Source: Strongyloides papillosus
Lineage: Eukaryota; Nematoda; Chromadorea; Rhabditida; Strongyloididae
Direction: 5' to 3'
Length of the DNA stretch: 64,000 nt
Assembly (NCBI GenBank): GCA_005656395.1
Contig: SRSI01000035.1
Span: 744,001-808,000, forward strand
How positions within the stretch are numbered: position 1 is the stretch's first letter; each line of letters begins with the position of its first letter. Both the position numbers and the translations under genes were made by a program. Below are positions 34,180 to 46,559 of this stretch, one piece after another. Below the pieces are notes generated by a model. The model was not told where the DNA came from. It did no database searches and worked only from the letters and a program-made list of their open reading frames with translations.

Positions 34180-37100
34180 CTAGTCTTTGGAGGAGTTTAA
34201 CTTATCCAATACAGCACTAAGTTTATTATTTTTAGCTTTATTTTTATTTGTCGTTGAAGTTTCTTGTGTTCCTTCCGGATTACTTGGTGTTGTTGGTTTA
34301 GGATTGTCGTTTGATGATGTACTAACATTGTTATCTTTCGATGGGGAAGATAAAAATTCTGCTAATGCAGCTAATGTGTTATTTGTGGTATTAGTATTAT
34401 TAGTTGTTCCCGATTTACTACCAGTACTGTTAGATGGTTTTGGATTTGGTGTTCCATTTATTAAAGCAGTTAGTTGTTCGTCAAGAGAAGTTTTGTTATT
34501 TCCTGTTGATGTTGACATGTTAGTATTTTCCGAAGTTTGGGGTTTTGTAGAAGACATTGAGTTTAATGCTTGAAGAGCAGCCATTTGTTGCAATTGGGCA
34601 TACTGTTGAAGGTCTTGCATTGATATTCCATTTGCTCTAGCAAATAGGGCAGCTGTAGTAGGATCAGATAGGATTTGCTGGAATAGTAATGCTTCATTTG
34701 TTCCATTTGTAGCATCATTATTGGTTGTATTTGCTTTTGTTGTGCTTTGTTTACTCTTACTACTACTTGATTCTTTTTTACTAGATGTCTGTTGTCTTGA
34801 TGAAGAGGAATTGGTGTTATTTGCTACTGATGAAGCAGTTGATGAAGGTATACCACCAACATTAGAAGCACCAAAAGATCCTTGTAACTGAGCTAGTAAC
34901 ATCATTTGTTGTTCAGGTGTACATCCCGAAGACATTAAAGCAGCATATTGTGCATAGGCAGCCATCATTGGGTTCATCAATTGTGCATTCTGAACAGCTT
35001 GAATTTGAGCCTGTGCCTGAAGTTGTATAATATGTTCAAGGTTCTGTAATGCTGCTTCTTCACCACCAATTCTATCGTGGTACATACGTGGTAAAATATT
35101 TTTAGCGGCAGTAGCAAATTTTGAAGAGACATTAAATTCAGGATGTTTATCTAACCATGAAGCAAGGTTCTTGAGGGTTGGACATTGTTCTGATGGTACC
35201 ACTTGTGATGTTAATTTATGGAAGACAGAAACTACTGTATTCTCACTTTTCTCCTCTGACATTGACTTCAATTTTGGTGGTTCATCAGTTTTAGCTTTGC
35301 TTTTTGCTTTGTCCTTAAATTCCTTTTCTTTCTTCCCATCTAAGTCAAGTTCAAAGTTTGGATGGGTTGTTAACCACTCTTCAAGATGTTTTATTTTTGG
35401 ACACCTTTCATCATTCCATCTTTCACCAGTTTCCATATTAATGACGGCAGCACGTGAGTCCTGAAGAACGATTGGCAAGTTGGAGCAATTCCTCGAAGTT
35501 ACATTTACTTAAAGCACCAGTTTTTTTAACCTCGTCAGTTTTACCTTTTTCCAATTCGGATGGTTTATCCTTTTTAGCTAGATTTAAAGCTTCTTCATTT
35601 TTGGCTTTTGCTTTTTCACTACTTGTTGTAGTCTTAGATTGTTGTTGTTGATTTTGTGTCATCGAAGATACTATTGCTTGTAAATGCGCTGGAGACATTT
35701 GTCCACTATTAGTCATTGCTAAAACAATTAATTGTTGAATCTGTTGCATTTGTTCAAGAGAGAGATTATCCATCGATAACTGAGCATTTGAGCCTCCAAA
35801 CAATCCAGATTGGGCTAGTAGTTGAATCATTGCTAATGATTGTGGATCCACATTTTGTAGACTAGCTTGCATCATCAAAGCTTCCATCTTTTCTTTCTCT
35901 AAAGCATTCAAATCTCCCTCTGTAATCTTTGTGTTTGAAGTTACATTAGCAGGTGATTGACTCTTTTGATTCTTTCTTTTTATACGGCTTTTAGAAACTG
36001 TTGGAGTATTACCTCTTACAGGTGTTGGTAAAGCAGTACTCTTCTTTGAATCTTCTGAATCATCGTCAATGAAAGTATCTGAATTGTTTACAGGAATGTA
36101 TTTTCCATATTCGAAAGTTGTTGCAATTTCAAATGATCTCCTAATAAGAGTTTTCTCTGTTGGTAAAGTGACATTTTTAAAATGTTCAGATTCTTTACAA
36201 TTCTTTAAGATATCATCTAAACCAACATTATCAACAACTTTGATGAATTGATAATCATCTTCCAGACTCCAACCAGAAGGCATATAATCGTAAACTAATA
36301 ATTTGAGACTCTCCCTGATTTCATCTTCCTTCAATCCAACAATTTGGTGAATCTTACGCATCAAATTGACTCGAGTTATAATAGTCCTAGCCTTATTCTG
36401 TGAAATATCCACACCATTGGCTCTCTTAATATCAATCCCATTCAAACCATCACCACTAACTTTAGTCAATAATGAATAAATAGCAAAAAGAAGAGCCAAT
36501 AAATCTTCTTGAGATTTATCTTTAAGGTGTACACTAAGTTCCTTAAATCTTGTCCAATCTATAACATCATTGGAACCTGGCATATCCTTCAATCCATATG
36601 AATTAAGAACACGAAGGAAGTCATCTTTTTCTTCTTTAGGCCAACCTGCAAGATTTTTCTGTCTCTTATGCTCATCAATTTGTTGTTGAAGGTCGAGGTA
36701 TTTTTGATAACATAACATTAGTCTTTTAAATCTTGCATTTAACTCTTGTTGTGATGGGAAATCGTGAGATTTATTTTTAGCAAATATTAATGTTTCATCA
36801 TTCTTTATGGCATCATAATTATCCATACCGTGACGGTATATGCCTATTAGAAAACATTTATCGTAATCTGTATCCCAGTATTCCAGAAATGGGTCGGATA
36901 TAGGTGGTAAGTTGATATCAATTTCATCATAACTTTTTTCAAGGTTACCGGCTTCTTCTAACTTATCTTTAAGAATAAAATTTGTTATTATACTTAAATG
37001 ATATATTCTTTGGATAACTTTATTTGTGTGCCTATTTATGTGCCTTTGGAAAATGCCATCAATAGCTATTTGAGGTGGATTATACTCAGGAAGACCAGCC

Positions 37101-40100
37101 CAGCCTTGGTTAAACAAATCTGGTGTTGTTGGATCTTTTGATTTTGCCTTTTTGACCTCATCTTCAGGTGATATTAGTTTCCAAATGTACTCGCGTACCT
37201 TTTCATCAGACTTATACTCGCGAAGACAATGCAAGACAAGTATTCTCGATGCCTGAATAAGGTCATCTTTGCTCAATGTCAAATCACTACTCTCCTTCAA
37301 TACATCCCATCTGCCCCATCCCCACATGAGAAGTAATTTTTCAACTTTAAATAATACTTGTTTATTGAATATCATTTCATCTGCCATAAAACCACCTGCC
37401 TCATCATCTTCCTCACCACCGCGTCTCCTATTTCTTCTCTTTTCACTTCTGTCTCTAGATTTTCTATCATCTTTCTTACCATCGTTATCGTCATCATCGG
37501 TGTGTTCACCACCATTCATCTTTTTATAGGCAGCATCATCGAAGCGTTTTCTCCTGTTTCTGGGTTCCATTAATATTAAGTCGTCTTCCTCTTTTTCTGG
37601 TTCTGGATTAATTTTAGCCTTCTCAGCCCATTTACTCCAGAAGTTAGGATCATTAATATCGATATCATCAGTCGTACCTGTTGAAAAAGTAGCTTTCGAG
37701 AAAGTTGATCCTTTTGTGACACTTTCATGAGTAATTGTTTGTGTTCTCCTAGATAATATAGTATCAATATCTTCCTCACCGAATTTACTTCCCTCAGTGT
37801 CATCATCCATCAAAGCTCCATAAGCACCCTTCTTAAGAAGTTCCTCAATATCCTTCTTAGACAATTGATTTGGATTCTCTTTAGTACTCATCGACTGGAG
37901 GACAGCCTTATCGAGACCAAGTTTCATGGAAGCCCTATCAAACATTTCCCTTTCATATGTATTGGCAGTTATAAGTCTATAAATTTTTACCATCTTCTTC
38001 TGTCCAATTCTATGACAACGAGCTTGTGCTTGTAGATCGTTTTGTGGATTCCAATCGGAATCAAAAATAATACATGTATCTGCAGCAGTTAAATTTATAC
38101 CAACTCCACCAGCTTTTGTACATAGAAGAAAGATGAATCTATCAGAATTTTCTTTTGAAAACCTGTCTATGGCAGCTTGTCTTAAGTCACCACGTATGTT
38201 GCCGTCGATTCTCTCGAATTTGAAACCATTCAGACATAGGTACTCTTCGATAAGATCTAGTGTTCTTGTCATCTGAGAAAACATAAGAACTCTATGGCCA
38301 TCTCTTTTTAGTTTTGGTAGTAATTTGGAGCATAATACTAATTTACCGGAACTTTGGACAAGACCCATTTTAAGTATCTCATCTGGTGGCATTTCAGGAT
38401 GTTCAGCTTTCAATTCATTTAATATATTCTCTTCAGCACCAGATATAAGAAATGGGTGATTACAGCATTTTCTTAACTCCATCATTGTATTCATCAAACT
38501 GGGAGCAGAAGTACCCTTACATAGATGTGAGAAATTCTTTTCAAGTATAGCACGATAATACTTCTTCTGAATTGTAGATAATTGTACCTCAATAATAGTT
38601 TCTTCTTTTGGCTGTAAAGATTTCTCTACATCCTCTTTTAACCTTCTCAACATCATTGGTTTCAAGATATCTTGAAGCTCCTTAACTTGTTCCTCAGTTT
38701 GGCATTGCCCATACTTGCTCAAGAAATCGTTGGCTGAATAAAATTGTTCTGGATCAAGGTAATTCAGTAATGAGAACAACTCTTGCATGTTATTTTGCAA
38801 TGGAGTTCCTGTCAACAAAACTTTATGCTCAATTTTGAAGAACCCCAAACCGTTTGTTATTAAGCGACAATTTCTGTTTTTTAACCTATGTGCCTCATCG
38901 ATAATTGCTATCCTGTATGGGATTTGACTAAGTGAACTACAATCTGAGACAACCATTTCAAATGTCGTTATTATAACATCAAATTTGGTTATATTTTTCT
39001 TGCTTTTTGATGTTTGAGGGTAGAAAAATTCATATTTTTGGGTTGTTTCTCTTGCCACTGAGCTACCATGATAGATGATGGCGTTTAAATTTGTCCATGT
39101 CTCGAATTCTCTTTCCCAGTTATGTAATGTACTGAGTGGTACTATTACTAAAAATGGTCCATGAATTCCGGTATCGTAAATTTCTTGTAAGAATGTAACA
39201 CTTTGAACTGTCTTACCCAAACCCATTTCATCAGCTAATATACAATTTCTATGCCAATAATAGCAATAAGTTAACCAAGAAACACCCTCATGTTGGTATT
39301 CTCTCAAACTATTACCATCTTTGTACACTTTATCTTTTAATATCCCTTTAAAATCTGTGAATTCAGGCCTTTTAATAGGATTAGCTTTACATGGATCTAG
39401 GGTATTTCTTTTTTCATACTCACTTATAACTGTTTCATTAACATAACTACTATTTTCCCATGTACATTCATCATAAGATAATTGTCTCCATTTCACAAAA
39501 TAGTACATTTCTCCATCAAGTTCATGAGCATCTAGAACACGCTCCACAATAATGTAGTCTGGATTGAATAAGTCCTCATCTGTACATAAAAATGGTTGTT
39601 CTAGTAGTTTTTGCTTATACCTATTTATCTTTGCTGCTACACGTTTATCATCAACTTCAAGTTCTTCAATTGTTTGCCATGCACAATGGGCATATGATTT
39701 ACCTTTAAATTTAATGAAGAACTCTTCAACCTCCCTTTCTTCGGTTTTGATTTTCTTCTTTTTCTTTGGAATTTCCGGAACTTCTGGTTCCTCTTCTTTT
39801 GGTGTATCAGAGACCTCGCTTTTTTCTTCACCTGTATTTTCAATTTTGATATTTTCATCACCTTCTACCTCAGGATTGTCATTACAAATACCCACTGGAG
39901 ACGGTTCTTCCTTAATCTCATCAATATTCTTCTCACTAGTACTTTCTTCACAAATATCCCCTTTATCATCAGACTTATCCTCCTCCTCAATACTATTTAC
40001 AGCTTCTTCACTCTCCATACTATCTTCATCATCAATCTCAATTTCAAAAACTCTTTTACCCATTCTTGAACCTAAAACTTTTTCAACAATATTTACAGTC

Positions 40101-42727
40101 TCAATTTTAACAACGCTAACAATTTCATCTTCAACAATAACATTATTTTCTAACTCATCATCATCATATTCCATGCGATGTTCAACGTAACTTTTCTCAA
40201 TATTCCTCCTGCCACTTCTTCTTTTCTCATATAAGTCTTCACTCAATTCGACATCTCCCAACTCTTTTGTCATATCGTTACCTTCATTCGTTGAAACACT
40301 AATCTTACTCTTTTTACCCTTCTTCTTTCTATTGCTATAATACTCATCATCATCATCAGAGAAATCACCCTCATTCTTTTTCCTCTTCTTACTCCTACCC
40401 ATTTTCCCTAAATTAATAGAAGCATTCTTACGAACTCTAGGTGTAGAGGCCTTCTTCGGCTTCCCACCAACTGGTGGCATCTCAACTACCGGCTTAAACT
40501 CCTCCAAACCACCCGAATTCTCATCCATAATCGGCGTCACCGACTGTTGAGGTAGTACAGAATTGATAACTTCATTTATGGTATCAGTTACACTTGAACA
40601 GGTATTATCTTCCTCCTCCAGAGATGTCACCTGAGACATACTCCCAACTTGAGAAAAAGATTCTTGAGATACATTTGATGATGGAATACAATCCATTGGC
40701 ACTATTTTAGGTGATATCTCCGCTCCTACCCGAGATGTTAATTGATTTTTGTTTGTTAAGCCATCTTGATTGAAAGTGTCAACTGATGATGGTTGGGGTG
40801 GTAATTCAGTTGGTTGTGGGAGTTCAGTGTTTATTTCGTTGTACTCTGGTTTATTGATGTTTTCTTTAGGTTGTACGTTAGGAATATTTTCTGATTTTAT
40901 AACATTCTCATTCGCTAGATATTTAGGATCTTCATAAGGTACAGGTACTGTGTTGAAGTTATTGGAACTATCACAAACCATTGGATTTGGTTGCTGTGGA
41001 GGAAAAGATTGTTGCTCCTGTTTAATATAATCCCTACTATTACAATCACTATTAGAATACTCCATCTTATCAGGTATACTATTCATAGGAACATAATTCG
41101 ATGGTGTAGGTTCTGGGGGAATTATCGATTCCTTACTACCACCAGAGTTTGCTGAAGAGTTTGAAGTCGTACAGGGATAATCATTACCATTAATGTTATT
41201 ATCTATATTTGAGTATGGTGGTGGATATGTAGGTGTAATATGAGTATTCATTGGTTGTTGTATTTGTTGTTGTTGCTGTTGTCCTAACATCATATTATTT
41301 TCAGGTATCTGTTGTTGTCCCGGTGGACCATTTGCTGCCGGAGGGATCATCATTGAACTATGTTGAGGGGGTAATGTTTGCCCACTATGGTGCGGGGGTG
41401 GAACATGTTGTTGTTGAATGGGAGGATATGTTTGTTGAGGTTGAGAAGTACAATTAGAGGAGTATGTTTGTGAAGTAACACTTGGTCCCATGTTTTGGAC
41501 TGGAATTTGTTGTTGTTGTGGTGGTTGTTGTGGAAGCATCGGTGAATGCTGAGGTATTGGGGTTGAACAATTAGACCCGTTACCCCTATTTAGTTGTCCC
41601 CGTAAGGAATTTAATACATTTGTATAGTAATTCATTTTTGATGCAACCTCAGGTGTTTGTGGCATTTGACTTAATCCCTGTAGTTGTCTTTCAACATCTT
41701 TGATATCGTTTTGGAGTTGATATTGTTGATGATGTGGAGGCATTGTAGAGGGTGGTGGAACGCCCTTCATAGGTTGTTGTTGTTGATGAAGTGGAAAATG
41801 CCCCTGTGGTCCATCATTCATCTGAGGTGGCATATTTTGTTGTTGATTATTATATTCAACAACCCTACTAGATTGTTGCTGTTGTTGGATATGTTGTTGA
41901 CCCATATTACCAGGACCCATAATTCCTCTTTGTGAAACATTCTGTGAACCGTAGTACCCTTGTTGGGGTGGCACAGATGGGTTCATACCTTGATTCATAT
42001 AATATGGATTTGGGGGTCCTTGTACTTTATTTTGTTCTACCGGTGGATATGAATACTGTGAAGGTGTAGGTTGTTGGTACTGTCCATTAGGAATATTTAC
42101 TGGACCACCACCATTGGGATGTTGGGGTTGTTGTTGTGGTTGATAGTAACCCTGTCCCATGTCCTGAGATCCACGTCCATAATAATTCCCATGTTGAGGT
42201 GGATATCCTCCATTTGGATATTGTGGCATTTGTGGACCTTGGGGTTGTTGCATATATTGTGGTGGTCGGTATGAAGGATTCATTGGTGGAGCTTGCGGTC
42301 CATTGTACCCATTCCATTGTGGCATTGGTCCATTATGCATAGGTCCATTTGTATTTGGAGGGTGTTGCATTCCATATGGTGGTTGTTGAGGTGGAAGTCC
42401 CTGCTGTTGAGGAGGTATATCATTCTTCACATTCTTCTTTCTCCCTTTTTTTGCTTTCACTGGAGGTTGTTGTTGTTGTGGTGGGATACCCTGAGAATGG
42501 GATGGCATTTGTGGAGGCACTTGCTGTGGCATCTGTGGAATATGTTGATTTGGTGGTTGTTGTTGGTAATTCATATGAGGAGGCATTTGTTGAGAATACA
42601 TAACATTAGTATTTTGATACATTGGATTTACATTATAATAAGGATCTGGAACTCCAGGCATTCCTCTACGTGACATATCCATTGGCATATACTCCATGGA
42701 TTGAATATATTCATTATTATCACCCAT
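34180..42727 (-). CDS. chd-7: CHD7/Kismet-type chromodomain helicase
   Basis: Minus strand, essentially one exon. Order (approximate residues): Gln/Pro-rich N-terminus (1-550), acidic/Lys-rich linker, two chromodomains (from about 995), SNF2 ATPase with ADEMGLGKT (about 1162) and DEAH (about 1274), helicase C-lobe with QARCHRIGQ (about 1565), a SANT/SLIDE-like region, and two BRK domains after the frame break (INMETGERWNDE; ASWLDKHPEFNV), then a Ser/Thr/Asn-rich tail. Tandem chromodomains plus BRK define subfamily III (CHD6-9, Kismet, C. elegans CHD-7): ATP-dependent nucleosome sliding in the nucleus. The frame changes by +1 between about 35455 and 35545. A 70-nt intron (GTTAAA...TTCTTCAG) would also fix it, but that stretch has coding-like composition, so a one-base indel is at least as likely. 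Confidence 0.92.
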
Positions 42728-45700
42728 TTTAAAAATTAAACTTAAAACTTTATAAATAAAATGAAGATGTTTAAAAAATTCTTCCTACTTTTAATTTTTT
42801 CTTTCTATTATACAAAATGGCTGTACTATTTTGAGAAAAATTAACAAAGTTCTTGTAAAAAGTTCTTATTTTGATTTGTATAACTTAAATATGTTGTTAT
42901 TAAACAAAAAATAAATTTGTTTAATTGGAAGGAAAAAGTTTTCAAGTCCTATTTCTAAATATTTTGAAGAATTTATATAAATAGTATTGAATAGGACAAC
43001 CTTTAAAAATGTACAAATATTAGGAAGTATTGTAAAATGATTTTAAAAATATTAAATAATTCTGCTCATACCAAAGAGAATAATGTCTTTAACTAATTAC
43101 AGATATCTAAAAAGTTTCAGTTATAAAATTTTATATATTATGTACGGTAGAGATAACTTTTAAAATTAAACGCACAAAAGTATAGAAAAAAAATTAAATA
43201 CAACTATAGTGGCTGAATTTTTTTTTTGCCATTTTATACAAAAAAAACGAAATAAAATTCATAGTATGTATAAAGGAGGCACGATATATTGATTACTCTA
43301 ATATAAAAGATGGCGTTGTTGAGTTGGGGTAAGGGCGGAACTCTTCTACGAAAAAAAAAAAGCAAATGTGAAAGTGGACGGTTGTGTGTTGGTTGTTGAG
43401 ATACACACGCGTCAAAAAGCTGGCTTATGTTCGCGCAGTATAATATTCTAGTGAAGATATGAAAATTAACGATAATGAAAGTCCTAATATATAAAAAGAA
43501 ATATTAAGAAAGGGATATTAAAAATATAGTAAAAGTATGAATGAATATACATAAAAATTTATATGCATGCCTTCTATTATTTTAATTCAATATTTTGAAT
43601 ACTTTCAGTAGTTTAAATAGACATAAATGAAAATAAATTGTATGTGCAGATATGTGCTTTACATTACCAAATACGTGATAATAAATATACACATATAGTT
43701 ATAATGTTAGAAAAAATGCCTAAAAATTACTGAGAAATAGGAGTAAAAAGTTATTATTGAATACATTATTTAAGCATGATGTGTTGTAAGGTTAATTTTA
43801 ATATATATAGGGATGTTATGTCGCAATTATTATATAGTGAAAAACGGTTTTGTGTTCTTCTTCAATAAAAGACAAGCCGACACTCTCTATTTTTGTTAGT
43901 TAGTACATCGACAAAATAAGTAGAAAAAATATTCATTTTACATTGTTATGAAGGGGAAGGAGAATATATATTTTTATGCATATGCAGAATGAATATATAT
44001 ATATAAATATATATATATACGTATATATATATATTCATCATAAAATGGAGGAACATGTCATTGTCGACAATTTTTTGAGTGAAACGATTGATCAAAAACT
44101 GTAAGAGAATGGCTACGAGTGGTATATAAGCTTTGTAAGTTAGATGAGTAAAAAGAACAGATATAGTGTTATAAATAAATAATGAGGGAGAACGGTAATA
44201 TCAAAATCAATATCATAATTATTAACTTATTTGGTAATGGTCATTGCAAAGACTTATATATAATATATATTAAACACGATAACAAAATGAAGAGTTGAAA
44301 ATAATTTTAATATATAATAGGGAGGTTAATGTATGTATAGGCGAGTCAAACTTATCCCTTTATCATGATGTATATTATTTTCCAAGTTTCCTCGCCCATA
44401 TATGATAATATACGACTTTAAACTTAGTTATACCGTTTATTTTAGAAAACAACATCTTTTATTTGTGGTGAAACTAAGAATTTAAGAAGATAATAATAAA
44501 AGCGGAAAATATACTCATGGCATCTCCTACATAACAAATTTTTTTATAATAGATATCAATAAAAGCAGCAATAAAATCAGTAATGTAGATTTAGCAATAA
44601 AAATAAAATACTTATATATAATAAACTGTAACGGGTAGTATTAATAACAAAACACAACAAGAGCTTTCCTTAACAAACCAATAGCATGTTAACACAAATT
44701 AGGCCAATAATGGTGCCTTCAGCAGTTGCCATCAAACTGACATTGATCGTAATTACCGCGCACATCTACTCATTAAAATAAATGGCGGGACCGTTATTGC
44801 ATTTATTGGCAAGCAGCAATACACACAAGAGTTTGTACTGAAAACACAACTTTTTTTTGGATTAAATGATTCTCCTATACACTTCCATTTAAGAACATCG
44901 TATTTTTGATATTTTTATTGACAGTTAACATAATTTATGATCAAGAAAACTGTTATTATTGTGTCATTAAAAAATGTAAATTGACAAATTATGCACTTTT
45001 TTGTATGGATCACATTTTGTTTTTACCTAACTTTTAAACGTCTATTTAACATCATCCTAGAATGCTATTTACCTATATTTTAAAATTTAATTACACAGAA
45101 TGATATTATATTATCAATGATTAAATATAACAGACATGATGTACTACAAAATAGGTTAAAATTTATTGTTAAAAGTTGATAAATTTTAAAAAAATAAAGC
45201 AAATAGTTGAAAATCTATGAAATTATTGTAAAAGAGTTTACCATCAATTCCATTATACGTATTCATAAACAATTTTCATCTTCAAAACGAATTTTGAGTT
45301 ATTTCAAATAAAAGAAGTGGATAAAATGAAAGGAAGATATTATTGAACTTTGTATAGGTGATATATGAGATAAAAAAACAGATTTTTTTAACGATAAAAC
45401 CTCAAACGTGTTCTATATGTCAAAACACAAAGAGGAAGAAAATGATAAATACAATACAATCAAATAAGTGAATAGAATAATATATGTAAATCTGTAAAAA
45501 ACAAATACAACGAAATTTTAACATCACTTCCCTCATTCGCAATTTCATTTCATCATTCTAACACTGAATTCTCTATGACGAGGATTATTTTGTAATCTTT
45601 TCTGGTAAATTGATCAATTATGTTTAAAATATTTGTATTACACTATGTTAAATGGAAAAGAATTGTTATTTTAAGAATGATACAATATTTATTTGTTTGA

Positions 45701-46559
45701 CTTTTACATATATTTGAAACACATGGTGTTCCATGAAACTCTCGGTGATAAACGTCTTAATTTTTTTAAATATTAAAATTGTACGAAATTTGTTTGATTT
45801 AGAAACATTTAATAATGAACAGAAAATTTTAACATATCATAATTTGAAATTATGTTTTTTACATTTAAAAACATTTTGTTTACTTAATAATAAATCTGAT
45901 TTTGTAGTGGGATAATAAACATTCTTCATCCGTAAGATCAGTTTTAAATTTACAAAAATAATTAATTTAAATATAAAATAAAAAATATTTAATTTTACTA
46001 AATTTTATTGATTCTACAAATAAATTATATAGCTACATGTGTAAACATATATCATTAATAAATTTTATAATAATACTTTTAAAAAATATTGTTTTGTTTT
46101 AAACAACTCTTTTTCTCTTTTGACCATTTAATCAGTAATGTTGAAATTTCAGCAAACGAAATATTGGACCTCTATTCTGTAATAATAATAAATAAAAAAC
46201 AAAAGTACATTAAAATAAACTGTCATTATAAACTCTCTTCAATATTAATTATTAAAAAAAATCCTTTATATAGCTTTGTAATTATAACAACTATAAAAAT
46301 TTTAAATTCCATGAATAGTAACATGAACTTTGATGATACATTGATATGTACAAAAATAATATTATAAAGTAAACTAAAAAACATTAAAGCAAAAAAAATT
46401 ATGTAGGATGTTGAGATTAACATTTTCAAGAAATGAGATAATCCTTACAAATAATTAATTATGGAAAAATGTAGCATAAAAATAAAATAAAAGTATTTAA
46501 CAAAAAAAATGAAATCAGAATTCTGGATTGTCTTTTGTACATATTCTTGTCTGAGAATA
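42728..46559. promoter_or_regulatory. Long intergenic region: chd-7 promoter side and PAM 3' side
   Basis: 3.8 kb without a supported gene. Two less AT-rich islands stand out. 43310-43450 contains AAGATGGCG (YY1-like) and GGGCGG. 44690-44840 contains AAATGGCGGGACC, which resembles an E2F site. Both are upstream of chd-7 and are candidate promoter or enhancer sequences. A long AT microsatellite lies at 43990-44037. Short open frames at 45733 and 46089 look like AT noise. Confidence 0.4.
43990..44037. repeat. AT dinucleotide microsatellite, palindromic
   Basis: TGAATATATATATA...TATATATATATTCA with a central ACGTA; nearly a perfect palindrome of about 48 bp made of AT repeats. Confidence 0.85.

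Noticed and set aside
35466..35513. A 48-nt intron (GTAAAT...TTCTTCAG) to repair the CHD7-like frame
   Set aside because: Its length is a multiple of three, so it would not change the frame as required.
39564..40190. 208-codon plus-strand frame opposite chd-7
   Set aside because: Ser-rich shadow of the acidic coding strand.
45733..46367. Two short plus-strand open frames downstream of the PAM gene
   Set aside because: Phe/Ile/Lys/Asn-rich as expected by chance; no splice partners found.
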